A stretch of 64,000 nt of DNA, from contig NZ_SSNI01000012.1 of the NCBI RefSeq assembly GCF_010015475.1, forward strand, positions 62,001 through 126,000. The letters are read 5' to 3'. The translations under genes and the position numbers were made by a program. Of the stretch, positions 1-8,987 are shown piece after piece (the stretch's first letter is position 1; each line of letters begins with the position of its first letter). The stretch comes from Pontibacter pamirensis (GTDB lineage Bacteria; Bacteroidota; Bacteroidia; Cytophagales; Hymenobacteraceae). The notes beneath the pieces were generated by a model. It saw only the letters and a program-made list of their open reading frames with translations. It did not search any database and was not told the origin of the DNA.

Positions 1-125
1 TCCTCTCTAAAGGCTCTCCCCGAGCACATTACAAAGCGGTGATACCTGGGTAGCTTCGGTGTCAAATTTTTCTGCTTAAGTTCTCTAAGTAATATATCAG
101 CTTTCATTCTTTTTTTGCTGTTCAT
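1..125 (-). CDS. Unrecognised ORF, 3' part cut by window edge
   Basis: An open frame runs leftward off the window edge with no stop. It begins at an ATG at 125 or at a second in-frame ATG at 107. The visible N-terminus is short and basic, with several Lys/Arg residues and no signal peptide or transmembrane segment. About 41 residues are visible, too few for me to assign a family. It is divergent from the susC gene at 350, so the intervening 224 bp may hold promoters for both. It could equally be a chance open frame. Confidence 0.3.
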   Translation of the reverse strand, partial: MNSKKRMKADILLRELKQKNLTPKLPRYHRFVMCSGRAFRE

Positions 126-349
126 GCTGCATCCTGTTCATATAGTAGGCATGCATAAGGACTCTCTGTGCATGTATACTGTGGCTGCTCTTATTTGAAG
201 GCAGCTTTCTGTTACTGATAGATGTAAGTCAATAGTGGCATTAGGGCAGAACAGGAACTAAGTACTTAGGAAATTAGCCGTTACGGTTGCTTTAAACATG
301 ATTCAAAATCTTATTAATTCTTTTCTATTTTTCACCTTAAAACAATAAC
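126..349. other. Intergenic region upstream of susC
   Basis: This 224-bp gap precedes the SusC gene and becomes AT-rich over its last 60 bp. No ORF, tRNA or clear riboswitch is visible. A TATTTTTC stretch shortly before the susC ATG resembles the Bacteroidota -7 element TAnnTTTG with one mismatch, but I see no convincing -33 element, so I do not call a promoter. Confidence 0.4.
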
Positions 350-3300
350 ATGAAAAAAACAATACTACTTAGCATGCTCCTTGTAGTGGCGCTGCTGCAG
401 CAGGCTATGGCACAAAGCAGGCCTGTGTCTGGGCAGGTGTTAGATGCAAATACAAACCAGCCTTTACCTGGGGTTACTGTGCTTGTGAAGGGAACCACAG
501 TAGGAACTGCCACAGGACCAGAAGGTAATTTTACGCTTAGTGTGCCGGAAGACAGAAACACGCTTGTTTTCAGGTACATTGGTTACAAGACTGTTGAACG
601 CAATATTGGGAATTCCAATACTGTAAATGTGCAGATGGGGCTTGATTCCGAGCAACTTAGTGAGGTGGTGGTAACTGCCCTTGGTATTGAGCGTGAGAAG
701 AAAGCACTGGGATATGCCATTCAGGAAATAGCTGGTGAAAGTGTAAACCAGGCCCGTGAAACAAACGTGGTAAATGCCCTTTCCGGTAAAGTAGCGGGTG
801 TGCAGATTGTAAACTCCAGTGGTGCGGTAGGTTCTTCTGCCCGTATTACACTTCGCGGAAACAACTCACTTACAGGTGACAACCAGCCACTCTTTGTAGT
901 AGATGGTATTCCTATCAACAACAGCACTAACGCTAACGATGGTTATGGTGGCGTAGACTATGGTAACGCTGCTTCTGATATCAACCCGAATGATATCGCA
1001 TCTATCTCTGTGCTGAAAGGTGCCAACGCTGCCGCATTATACGGCTCACGTGCTGCCAACGGAGTAATTCTTATAACTACAAAGTCTGGTAAAAATGCGC
1101 AGGGCCTTGGTGTTACAATTGACCACAGCACGACACTGGAAAGCCCGCTTGTGCTTCCTGATTACCAGGATGAGTATGGCCAGGGGCTGAACGGCTTATT
1201 TGAATACGTAGACGGCGCTGGCGGTGGTGTTATGGACGGTGTGGATGAAAGTTGGGGCCCGCGCCTGGATGGTAGCAACAGAACGCAGTTCTTTGGAGAA
1301 GGTCCTTGGGAGGCAAGTCCGAACAACGTGAGAGACTTTTTTCAGACAGGTATAACCAACAACACGAACGTTGCTATTACCGGAGGAAATGAAAAAGCAA
1401 ATGCCCGCCTTTCATTAGGCTATATTGACCAGGAAGGTATTATTCCGAACACGGACTTAACCCGTTACTCTGCCAGCCTGAACACGAACATGACACTAAG
1501 TCCAAAACTGAGTGCTGCTGCCAGTTTCAACTATATCCAGAACAAGAGCAACAACCGTCCATCAAATGGATATTCAGGTGACAACATCATGCAGCAGTTT
1601 ATATGGTTTGGCCGCCAGGTTGATATCGACAGGCTGAGAGACTACAGAAATGAAGACGGCACACAGTTTAACTGGAACTATAACTACCATAATAACCCTT
1701 ACTGGATTCTTTATGAGAACCTGAATGGCAACCAGCGTGACCGCTTGTTCGGTAATGTTTCGTTAAAATATGAATTCACTGACTGGTTAAACCTGATGGT
1801 GCGTGGTGGCGGTGACATGTTTGCAGAAAACCGTAAGCGCGTTTGGGCTGTAGAAACGTTAGGCTTCCCACAGGGCCGCTTCTATGAGTCTGAAAGATTC
1901 GTGAGCGAGACAAACTTCGACTTCCTCTTTGCTGCTGATAGAGATCTCTCCGAGGAAATCTCTATTGGAGCTACTTTTGGTGGTAATACCAGACGTAACA
2001 ACTTCAGAATGAACGATGTGCTTGTGAGAGCGCTTGCAGTTCCTGGAATTTACAACGTATCGAATGCGCAGGGCAACCCTTCTCCTAGCAACTTCAGAAG
2101 CGAGCGCGTTGTAAACAGCTTGTACGGTACGGCTACTATTGGATTTAGAGACTACCTGTTTTTAGACTTAACAGCCAGAAACGACTGGGCCTCTACACTG
2201 CCAATCGCGAACAACTCTTTCTTCTACCCTTCTGTATCTACCAGTTTAGTTTTCACAGATGCTTTTGGCATTGATAGCGATGTGCTTTCTTATGGTAAAC
2301 TGAGAGCTTCCTGGGCGCAGGTTGGTAACGATACCGATCCTTACAGAACAGCAGGTACTTTCTTTTCCAATGACCCTTGGGACGGAACCCCTAACCTGTC
2401 TTATACAAACACATTGGCTAATGCCAACCTGCAGCCTGAGCAGACAACTTCCATCGAGGTTGGTACTGACCTCCGCTTCTTCCTGGATAGAGCTTATGTA
2501 GACTTTACCTATTATAAAAAGAGGACGGTAGACCAGATTGTGCCAATCAGTACTTCTGGTGCCTCAGGATTTACGTCACAGGTTGTGAACGTGGGTGAAA
2601 TCGGAAACGAAGGTATAGAACTCCAGGTGGGAGGTACTCCAATTCAAACTGCTGGCGGTTTCAACTGGGAGGTTATCGTAAACTTTGCCAAGAACAGGAA
2701 CGAAGTGGTTTCACTTACAGAAGGACTTGATGCTTTCCAACTGGGTTCTTACTGGGGGCTGAGCCTGGAGGCAAGACCAGGTGAGACTTATGGTGTGTTT
2801 TACGGTACTGGCTACCTGAGAGATGATGCCGGTAATATTGTGGTTGATGCAGTTGGTCGCCCGAGAAAAGACCCGGAGCGCCGTGTACTTGGTGACATTC
2901 TTCCTGACTGGACAGGTGGTATTCGTAATTCCTTCTCTTACAAAGGCTTTAACCTGAGCGCTCTGATAGATATGCGCAAAGGTGGTGATATCTTCTCAGT
3001 GACTCACATGTTCGGACTTTATGCCGGTGTACTTGAAGAAACACTGGAAGGCCGTGAAGAAGGCATTGTTGTACCAGGTGTGAAAGACATGGAAGGTACT
3101 ACAAATGACATCAACGTTTCCTCTCAGCGTTATTTTCAGTCTCTTTATGGTACGCATGAAGCGCATATTTTCGATGGCAGCTTTGTGAAACTTCGCGAAG
3201 TGACATTAGGCTATGAACTGCCTCAGTCTTTAGTAAGCAAAGCCAAATTAAGAGGTGTCAGCATCAGCCTGATTGGCCGTAACCTGTTGCTGCTCCACTC

Positions 3301-3421
3301 TAACATTCCGCACGTTGATCCGGAAAATGCTTTTGGTGCTGATATCGCCAGCCAGGGCTTTGAGTTCGGTGCTTTACCATCAACAAGAAGCTACGGTGTA
3401 AACCTAAGACTGACGCTATAA
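350..3421 (+). CDS. SusC/RagA-family TonB-linked outer-membrane transporter
   Basis: This 1023-residue protein is an outer-membrane TonB-dependent channel that, with its SusD partner, imports oligomeric nutrients (glycans or peptides) into the periplasm. Residues 1-21 form a signal peptide ending AMA-Q. Residues about 25-100 are a carboxypeptidase-D regulatory-like domain (PVSGQVLDANTNQPLPGVTV). A TonB-box-like LSEVVVTALGI follows near residue 103, then the plug domain with the typical FVVDGIPI and LKGANAAALYGSRAANG motifs, and then the beta-barrel. The adjacent SusD gene fixes the family. No glycoside hydrolase, sulfatase or peptidase is nearby, so the substrate cannot be inferred. Length is normal for the family. 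Confidence 0.95.
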   Translation: MKKTILLSMLLVVALLQQAMAQSRPVSGQVLDANTNQPLPGVTVLVKGTTVGTATGPEGNFTLSVPEDRNTLVFRYIGYKTVERNIGNSNTVNVQMGLDSEQLSEVVVTALGIEREKKALGYAIQEIAGESVNQARETNVVNALSGKVAGVQIVNSSGAVGSSARITLRGNNSLTGDNQPLFVVDGIPINNSTNANDGYGGVDYGNAASDINPNDIASISVLKGANAAALYGSRAANGVILITTKSGKNAQGLGVTIDHSTTLESPLVLPDYQDEYGQGLNGLFEYVDGAGGGVMDGVDESWGPRLDGSNRTQFFGEGPWEASPNNVRDFFQTGITNNTNVAITGGNEKANARLSLGYIDQEGIIPNTDLTRYSASLNTNMTLSPKLSAAASFNYIQNKSNNRPSNGYSGDNIMQQFIWFGRQVDIDRLRDYRNEDGTQFNWNYNYHNNPYWILYENLNGNQRDRLFGNVSLKYEFTDWLNLMVRGGGDMFAENRKRVWAVETLGFPQGRFYESERFVSETNFDFLFAADRDLSEEISIGATFGGNTRRNNFRMNDVLVRALAVPGIYNVSNAQGNPSPSNFRSERVVNSLYGTATIGFRDYLFLDLTARNDWASTLPIANNSFFYPSVSTSLVFTDAFGIDSDVLSYGKLRASWAQVGNDTDPYRTAGTFFSNDPWDGTPNLSYTNTLANANLQPEQTTSIEVGTDLRFFLDRAYVDFTYYKKRTVDQIVPISTSGASGFTSQVVNVGEIGNEGIELQVGGTPIQTAGGFNWEVIVNFAKNRNEVVSLTEGLDAFQLGSYWGLSLEARPGETYGVFYGTGYLRDDAGNIVVDAVGRPRKDPERRVLGDILPDWTGGIRNSFSYKGFNLSALIDMRKGGDIFSVTHMFGLYAGVLEETLEGREEGIVVPGVKDMEGTTNDINVSSQRYFQSLYGTHEAHIFDGSFVKLREVTLGYELPQSLVSKAKLRGVSISLIGRNLLLLHSNIPHVDPENAFGADIASQGFEFGALPSTRSYGVNLRLTL

Positions 3422-3457
3422 TAGAGTTGTAGTTTAAATCATTAACAAATCCCTGAC

Positions 3458-4942
3458 ATGAATATAATTTCAAAATATAAACTTTGCTTTGCACTGCTTC
3501 TCGGCCTCGGCCTGAGTTCATGTGACAAAGATTTCGAAGAAATCAATGTAAACCCCAATGCACCTGAGGATGTGCCCGCGGCCGTAATTCTGCCGGCGGC
3601 ACAACAGTCAGCCGCTAGCCGGTTGTTTGGTGCAAGCCTTAACTTAACGTATGCTGAAACCTGGGCGCAACACATAGCTAAAATTCAGTACATTGATGAG
3701 GACCGTTACGAGTTCCGTCCTGATGCGATTGCAATACATTGGGATGCGCTTTACAGTGGGCCGCTGTATGATACACAACTCATCATTCAGAAGGCTGAGG
3801 AAAACGGGAACCAGGCCATGGAAGGTGCAGGACGCGCACTGCGGGCCCTGATTTACCAGAACATGACGGACCTGTGGGGTGATATTCCTTATTTTGAGGC
3901 CTTACAAGGAACAGAAGGTAACATGACACCGGTATATGACGAACAGGAAGCTATTTACATGGACCTGTTGCAGGAACTGGAAGCTGCTAATACACTACTT
4001 GCTGCTGGAACTGGTACCATAGGTGGCGACCTGATGTATGGTGGTGATATAATGCAGTGGAGAAGGTTTGCTAACTCGCTTCGTCTGCGCTTGCTCATTC
4101 ATATGGCTGATGTAGCTCCTGCTATAGCTAAAGAAGGTATTGAGCAGATTGCAGGTAACCCGGATATGTACCCCATCTTCGAAAGCAATGATCACAATGC
4201 TGAACTGGCCTTCTTAGGTGCGCAGCCTTACCGTAACCCATGGTTTGAAAATGCTGTTACACGAGATGACCATGCAGTAAGCCAGACACTGGTACAGTTG
4301 CTGGGTGCCAAAGATGACCCACGCCTGGCAGTGTATGCGAAACCTGCTGCCGAGCCTGTTGCAGGTGCAGGAGTGCAATTCAGAGGAAACACCTATGTAG
4401 GTCAACCTAATGGTGCATTAGTTCAGCCTTCTCTGCCGACAGTATCTCGTATTGGAGACCTGTACCGTGGTACAGAAACACAGCCTATGTATGTGATGAC
4501 GTACAGCGAGGTAATGTTTATTCTGGCAGAGGCTGCAGCACGTGGCTGGAATGTTGGTATAACTGCTGCTGAAGCTTATAATGAAGGTATTATGGCAAGC
4601 ATGCTTCTGAACAGAATTACGGATGAGGCTGCCATTTTGGCTTACCTGGCACAACCTAGTGTTGCTTATGCTTTGCAGGCTAACAAAATGGAAGCTATTA
4701 GTGAGCAGAAGTGGTTAGCGCTGTTTGGTAACGGTATTGAAGCATTCACCGAAGTAAGAAGAACAGGATACCCTGATGAAGTAACAGAGCCTGTAGCTTC
4801 TGCTTATCCAGGTAGAGGTGTGGCACTTCGCTTCCCGTATTCTATTCAGGAGCAAAGTACGAACCGTGCCAATGTTACCGCTGCAAGTGCAGGAATAACA
4901 GATTTCCTGTTCGGGGAGCGTCTGTGGTGGGATGTTGACTAA
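3458..4942 (+). CDS. SusD/RagB-family substrate-binding lipoprotein
   Basis: This 494-residue surface lipoprotein is the expected lid and substrate-capture partner of the SusC channel encoded 36 bp upstream. The N-terminus carries a lipoprotein signal with lipobox LSSC (Cys about residue 22), followed by the acidic DKDFEEINVNPNAP stretch typical of SusD-like proteins. The helical body resembles the SusD-like_2 subgroup rather than classical starch SusD. The pair is probably co-transcribed and ends at the terminator immediately downstream. The substrate is unknown. Confidence 0.92.
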   Translation: MNIISKYKLCFALLLGLGLSSCDKDFEEINVNPNAPEDVPAAVILPAAQQSAASRLFGASLNLTYAETWAQHIAKIQYIDEDRYEFRPDAIAIHWDALYSGPLYDTQLIIQKAEENGNQAMEGAGRALRALIYQNMTDLWGDIPYFEALQGTEGNMTPVYDEQEAIYMDLLQELEAANTLLAAGTGTIGGDLMYGGDIMQWRRFANSLRLRLLIHMADVAPAIAKEGIEQIAGNPDMYPIFESNDHNAELAFLGAQPYRNPWFENAVTRDDHAVSQTLVQLLGAKDDPRLAVYAKPAAEPVAGAGVQFRGNTYVGQPNGALVQPSLPTVSRIGDLYRGTETQPMYVMTYSEVMFILAEAAARGWNVGITAAEAYNEGIMASMLLNRITDEAAILAYLAQPSVAYALQANKMEAISEQKWLALFGNGIEAFTEVRRTGYPDEVTEPVASAYPGRGVALRFPYSIQEQSTNRANVTAASAGITDFLFGERLWWDVD

Positions 4943-4994
4943 GCAGTAAGATAAAGTACTTTGCAGACAGGTGATTTACCTGCTGCATTAAAAG

Positions 4995-5024
4995 AAAGGC
5001 TCCCGGTTTCCGGGAGCCTTTTCT
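4995..5024 (+). terminator. Rho-independent terminator after susD
   Basis: A perfect 12-bp stem (AAAGGCTCCCGG at 4995-5006 and its complement at 5010-5021) with a 3-nt loop runs into T residues. It lies about 50 bp after the susD stop. The right arm continues into TTTTCTGTTTTAT, a tail shared with two other terminators in this window. Confidence 0.9.
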
Positions 5025-5070
5025 GTTTTATCGAAACAAACTGGAGTGGTGAAGGCTAAGCCACCACAGT

Positions 5071-5787
5071 TCACTTGTAAATCAGAAACACTGCCGGCTG
5101 TTTGTGAATATCCGGGAGCTTCCCATTCCACTGCTGAATCGTTTTCGTCTGTATAAACTCATGCTCCGGCGAGGTGATGTTCGCGGCAATGCACAGTCTC
5201 GTTTCCGGGTGCAGCGTCTGTACAAGGTCCTCCAGAAGCTTGTTGTTGCGGTAAGGGGTTTCCATGAAAATCTGCGTCTGGTTGCGCTGCTGCATCTCCT
5301 TCTCAAGCGTTCGGAGCGCCTGCAGCCTGTCCCGCTTTTCGATGGGCAGGTAGCCATGGAAAGCAAACTGCTGTCCGTTAAACCCGCTGCCCATCAGGCT
5401 AAGCAAAATGGCTGAAGGGCCGGCAAAGGGCACTACTTTTATATTCTTCTGGTGCGCGTATTTCACTACTTCTGCGCCTGGGTCTGCCACACCGGGGCAG
5501 CCTGCCTCCGAAATAATGCCGGCATCTTTTCCCTCGTCTAACAGTGGCTTCAGCGATGCCTGCACCTGGGCCGGAGTGGCATCTTTGTCTACCTGCACAA
5601 AAGTGAGCTGCTCTATTACCAGATCCGGGCAAATACTCTTTACATAGCGCCGGGCGGTCCGCAGGTTCTCCACTATAAAATACTGCAGGTGCTGCACCGT
5701 ATCCTTTACCTGCGGCGATATTACCTGGTGGGCTGTGTCTTCAGCGAGTATAGTCGGAATTAAATAGAGTGTGCCGGTCTTTTTCAT
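5071..5787 (-). CDS. RsmI-like SAM-dependent methyltransferase (tetrapyrrole methylase fold)
   Basis: This 238-residue protein belongs to the COG0313 tetrapyrrole-methylase-fold family that contains RsmI, the 16S rRNA C1402 ribose 2'-O-methyltransferase. Visible signatures are the N-terminal LYLIPTIL strand, the SEAGCPGVADPG loop (counterpart of SDAGTPGISDPG in RsmI), the PFAGPSAILLSLMGSGF segment and METPYRN. It is shorter than canonical RsmI (about 280 residues) and lacks the C-terminal extension. It corresponds to a short Bacteroidota paralogue usually annotated only as SAM-dependent methyltransferase, so the rRNA target is not assured. It appears to be a single-gene transcription unit. 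Confidence 0.8.
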   Translation of the reverse strand: MKKTGTLYLIPTILAEDTAHQVISPQVKDTVQHLQYFIVENLRTARRYVKSICPDLVIEQLTFVQVDKDATPAQVQASLKPLLDEGKDAGIISEAGCPGVADPGAEVVKYAHQKNIKVVPFAGPSAILLSLMGSGFNGQQFAFHGYLPIEKRDRLQALRTLEKEMQQRNQTQIFMETPYRNNKLLEDLVQTLHPETRLCIAANITSPEHEFIQTKTIQQWNGKLPDIHKQPAVFLIYK

Positions 5788-5823
5788 AGTGCAAAAGTAT
5801 AAAGTATAACGGTGCCGGAAACA

Positions 5824-5861
5824 AAAAAGCTGCCACGGCTAATTTGCAGTGGCAGCTTTTT
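5824..5861 (-). terminator. Terminator downstream of the esterase gene (minus strand)
   Basis: A perfect 13-bp stem (5824-5836 with 5849-5861) with a 12-nt loop and a T-run on the minus-strand side. It lies upstream of the methyltransferase start and downstream of the alpha/beta hydrolase, so it probably ends the hydrolase transcript. T-tracts on both sides would let it act in either direction. Confidence 0.75.
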
Positions 5862-6020
5862 GTCAGAATCAGGATTTGTGGGATAGTAGGATGCTTAGGA
5901 CGATATTATCTAAAAATCATGTGTTGAGCAGCAAAGGGTATTCTCACGGTTTCGCTTTTTTAGTTTTCATTATGCCTGCATCCTGTATATTCAATAATCC
6001 TGCATCCCCTCATTCTGACA
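5861..6020. mobile_element. 160-bp MITE-like element with 9-bp terminal inverted repeats
   Basis: The stretch is bounded by TGTCAGAAT (5861-5869) and its exact complement ATTCTGACA (6012-6020). Inside, near both ends, are GGAT/ATCC-rich blocks (CAGGATTTGTGGGAT on the left, AATCCTGCATCCCCT on the right) that partly continue the inverted symmetry. No ORF is supported inside. It ends 3 bp before the stop codon of the esterase gene and begins at the base of a terminator hairpin. The size and layout suggest a non-autonomous miniature element or dispersed intergenic repeat. No second copy is present in this window. Confidence 0.45.
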
Positions 6021-6023
6021 AAT

Positions 6024-6794
6024 TTATTCTGTGCTCAGGAAAGTAGTCACCAGGTCGTATACTTCATCAGGCGCCTGGGCATGTACCCAGTGCCCAGCCC
6101 CTGGTATAGTTTCTACCTCTACCAGCGTAAACAGGTGCTCAATGCTGCCATATATATCTTCGGGCTGTATGTATCTCGACTTGCCGCCTTTGATGAAAAG
6201 CGTGCTTTTTTTGAAAGGAACATCTGCTGTGATGCCAGCTGCTATATGCTCATAGTTCTTCTCAATCGCGTCTAAATTCATGCGCCAAGCCAGGGTCTTG
6301 TCTTCCTGGCGGTGGAGATTCTTCATCAGGAACAGGCGTACATACTCTTCCTTTATATGCTTGGCCAGCTGTTCGTCCACCTCACTGCGGCTGGTAACGC
6401 CTTCTAAGTTCACCGCTTGCAAGGCGTCGATAATCTCGTCGTGGTGCGGGGGGTACGCTTTGGGGGCTATGTCTACTACTATCAGCTTGGTAAGACGCGT
6501 AGGGTACTTCAGTGCAAATTTCATTGCTACCTTACCTCCCATAGAGTGACCCATGATGGCAGGTGTGGGAATCTGCAGTGCATCTATGAGGCGCAGCACA
6601 TCATCGGCCATCACGTCATAGTTATGCTCCTCGTTGTGCGGAGAGCGGCCGTGGTTGCGCAGGTCTACCAGGAATACATTGTAATGCTCCGCTAAACGCT
6701 TCGCCAGTGTTTGCCAGTTATCTAATGTGCCGAACAAGCCGTGCAGAATAAGCAGCGGCTGCCCATGGCCCATTTCTTTATAGTGTAGTTTCAT
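6024..6794 (-). CDS. Alpha/beta-fold hydrolase (YbfF-like esterase)
   Basis: A 256-residue alpha/beta hydrolase. The N-terminus KLHYKEMGHGQPLLILHGLFG supplies the oxyanion region, and the nucleophile elbow is GHSMGG. DLRNHGRSPH is typical of the YbfF/esterase subgroup, and the catalytic His lies in the C-terminal GAGHWVHAQAPDEV. The ATG at 6794 is preferred over a TTG at 6809 because the conserved sequence starts there. The substrate is unknown. It is probably a cytoplasmic short-acyl or thioester hydrolase. It stands alone, with a 3' terminator at 5824-5861. Confidence 0.85.
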   Translation of the reverse strand: MKLHYKEMGHGQPLLILHGLFGTLDNWQTLAKRLAEHYNVFLVDLRNHGRSPHNEEHNYDVMADDVLRLIDALQIPTPAIMGHSMGGKVAMKFALKYPTRLTKLIVVDIAPKAYPPHHDEIIDALQAVNLEGVTSRSEVDEQLAKHIKEEYVRLFLMKNLHRQEDKTLAWRMNLDAIEKNYEHIAAGITADVPFKKSTLFIKGGKSRYIQPEDIYGSIEHLFTLVEVETIPGAGHWVHAQAPDEVYDLVTTFLSTE

Positions 6795-6900
6795 ATGGTC
6801 AGGTGTCAATTATCAGTAAACAATGCTCATTTTATAAGAAGTACGGAAGTACGGTGGAGGTTGATGAAATTTCCAGACCTTCAAAGCGCCGAACTCCTCC

Positions 6901-7953
6901 TTAGATTACCCTTATTAGTTTCTCCTCTGCCTTACGCTCTTTCAGTACCCCAAACGGCTGTAATTGTAATCCAAACTCCTCAAAAACCTGCAGCACCTCT
7001 TCTTTGTCGGCCGGGTCTACGGCTACTAAAAGGCCGCCGCTGGTTTGTGGGTCGCAGAGCAGGTGTTTCTGGTCTGGCGTGAGTTCGGCTATTTTGTGGC
7101 CGTAGCTGTCGAAGTTGCGGTGGGTGCCGCCGGGTATGGCTTTCTGCGCCATGTACTCCAGTGCCTCGGGCAGCACCGGTACTTTGTCAAAGTATACCTC
7201 AGCAGACAAATTGCTGCCTTCGCACATCTCAGACAAGTGCCCTAGCAAACCAAACCCAGTTACGTCGGTCATGGCTTTTACTGCCTCTAGTAGCCCCAAT
7301 GTTGCCCCTATTTTGTTTAGTTGCATCATCTGCTGCGGTGCGAGCTGCGTGTGCTGCGGCTTCAGTATACCTTTTTTCTGCGCCGTCGTCAGCATGCCTA
7401 CGCCTAATGGTTTGGTCAGATAGAGTTCGCAGCCGGCGGTGGCGGTGTCATTTTGTTTCAGGTTCACGATGTCGACCATACCGGTTACCGCCAAGCCAAA
7501 GATTGGCTCAGGACTGTCGATGCTGTGGCCGCCTGCCAACGGTATGCCCGCTTCGTGGCAGATGCTGCGGCTGCCTTCAATCACGCGTTTGGCAACTTCC
7601 GGTGCCAGTTTGTCTATCGGCCACCCCAATACGGCAATGGCCATCATCGGTGTGCCGCCCATGGCGTACACATCCGAAATGGCGTTAGCAGAGGCAATAC
7701 GGCCGAAGTCATAGGCGTCGTCCACAATTGGCATAAAGAAGTCGGTGGTGCTGATGGTAGCGCGGCCATTCCCAATGTCATATACTGCGGCATCGTCGCG
7801 GGAGCTGTTGCCTACAAGTAAGTTCTTGTTCTCGGGATAGCTCATATCCGTGTGAAGGATAGTATCGAGTACTTTGGGTGAAATTTTGCAGCCGCAGCCG
7901 GCGCCATGGCTGTACTGCGTTAAGCGTATTTCGTGTTCTGAGGTTTCTTTCAT
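6901..7953 (-). CDS. selD: Selenide, water dikinase (selenophosphate synthase)
   Basis: SelD makes monoselenophosphate from selenide and ATP. The 350-residue protein begins close to the E. coli pattern, with [20 protein letters not shown]. Cys20 and Lys23 here align with the catalytic Cys17 and Lys20 of E. coli SelD, so this is the cysteine form, not a selenocysteine form. The [21 protein letters not shown] segment and the [10 protein letters not shown] motif are intact. The ATG at 7953 lies 2 nt beyond the selU stop and is preferred over an upstream TTG. It is the last gene of pdxJ-selU-selD. With no selA/selB/tRNA-Sec gene in view, its evident customer is SelU. Confidence 0.95.
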   Translation of the reverse strand: MKETSEHEIRLTQYSHGAGCGCKISPKVLDTILHTDMSYPENKNLLVGNSSRDDAAVYDIGNGRATISTTDFFMPIVDDAYDFGRIASANAISDVYAMGGTPMMAIAVLGWPIDKLAPEVAKRVIEGSRSICHEAGIPLAGGHSIDSPEPIFGLAVTGMVDIVNLKQNDTATAGCELYLTKPLGVGMLTTAQKKGILKPQHTQLAPQQMMQLNKIGATLGLLEAVKAMTDVTGFGLLGHLSEMCEGSNLSAEVYFDKVPVLPEALEYMAQKAIPGGTHRNFDSYGHKIAELTPDQKHLLCDPQTSGGLLVAVDPADKEEVLQVFEEFGLQLQPFGVLKERKAEEKLIRVI

Positions 7954-7955
7954 AA

Positions 7956-8984
7956 TCAAACTAAATTTTGGCGGCTGGCAAACTCCAGTATCCGCTGCGC
8001 ATTTTCTGCTGGATCCATGCTATTCAACGCCAATGGCAGCACCTGCTGCTTATTAGCCAATTGATAGGTATACGCCTTATCGTAATAGGAGAGGGCGATG
8101 TCGACCATTTTCTCCATGTCTCCTGCGGCAATTGCTTCCAGTGCCTCTTTTGTGGCCAGGCCACCCAATCGCTTCTTTATTTTTAGGATGGCAGCCTCCA
8201 GTAAAACTTTGTCGGTGCGGCAGTATTCTTCGGCCAGTTTCTGCACACGCAGCTGCTTCGGCAGCTCAAGTACAATGGTTGGCGCTGCCTGCATCCGGTC
8301 GAAGAGCTGCTTGGGCATGACCACGCGGCCAATCGTAATGCTCTCGTCCTCCAGCCACAGTGCCTGCTGCTCGTCTATCTTCAACAGCTCCATGCCCAGC
8401 AGGTTCTCAAAATGTTCGGTGCTGGGCTGTGGCGGCATACCGATGCTCCCGAAAGCGGAGCCTTTGTGGTTCGCCAGTCCTTCTAGATCTACTGTTTGCT
8501 GGCCTTGCTGTTGCAGGTGGGGGAGGATGTCTGTTTTGCCGCTGCCGGTCAGGCCACCAACAACCAGCAGGGGGCGCTGCTTCTGGAACTGCTCCTGCAT
8601 CAGGTGCCGGTAAGCTTTGTAGCCGCCCTGCAGCAGGTGTACTTTATAGCCGGAGAAGTTGAGCAGCCAGGCCATGGCCCCGCTGCGCATGCCGCCGCGC
8701 CAGCAATGCACCAGCAGTTCTTTGTCCTGCGCCAGCTTGCCTGCGGCCTTTACGAAAGCAGACATCTTTGGGCCAAACAGGTCCAAGCCAATGAGCACCG
8801 ACGGGTCGTGGCCCTGCTGTTTATAGGCTGTGCCAATGACGGCACGCTGCTCATCATCAAAAATAGGAAAGGAATGCGCTTGTGGAATATGTCCCACCGC
8901 GTACTCTTTCGGCGCGCGCACGTCCAGCACAGGCAGAGCTTTTGCCTTCTGAATAAACTCTTCTATCGTTATGGTATTCAGCAT
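7956..8984 (-). CDS. selU: tRNA 2-selenouridine synthase
   Basis: SelU (MnmH/YbbB) converts wobble 2-thiouridine in tRNAs to 2-selenouridine through a geranylated intermediate, using selenophosphate. The 342-residue protein has an N-terminal rhodanese domain with active-site Cys94 in [11 protein letters not shown], then a P-loop domain with GLTGSGKT at residues 144-151. Both match the family. It is 3 bp from pdxJ upstream and 2 bp from selD downstream, so the three genes are almost certainly co-transcribed and the selenium donor is made from the same message. Confidence 0.95.
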   Translation of the reverse strand: MLNTITIEEFIQKAKALPVLDVRAPKEYAVGHIPQAHSFPIFDDEQRAVIGTAYKQQGHDPSVLIGLDLFGPKMSAFVKAAGKLAQDKELLVHCWRGGMRSGAMAWLLNFSGYKVHLLQGGYKAYRHLMQEQFQKQRPLLVVGGLTGSGKTDILPHLQQQGQQTVDLEGLANHKGSAFGSIGMPPQPSTEHFENLLGMELLKIDEQQALWLEDESITIGRVVMPKQLFDRMQAAPTIVLELPKQLRVQKLAEEYCRTDKVLLEAAILKIKKRLGGLATKEALEAIAAGDMEKMVDIALSYYDKAYTYQLANKQQVLPLALNSMDPAENAQRILEFASRQNLV

Positions 8985-8987
8985 CGG

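Noticed and set aside
5861..6020. tRNA or riboswitch in the gap before the esterase
   Set aside because: No cloverleaf, anticodon arm or TTCRANY loop is present. The symmetry is better explained by terminal inverted repeats.
6901..7953. Selenocysteine codon in selD
   Set aside because: The active-site position is an ordinary Cys codon in the GAGCGCK motif and the frame has no internal TGA.
8098..8613. 171-codon plus-strand ORF inside selU
   Set aside because: It is antisense to a clearly conserved gene and shows low-complexity Ser/Cys-rich composition typical of shadow frames.
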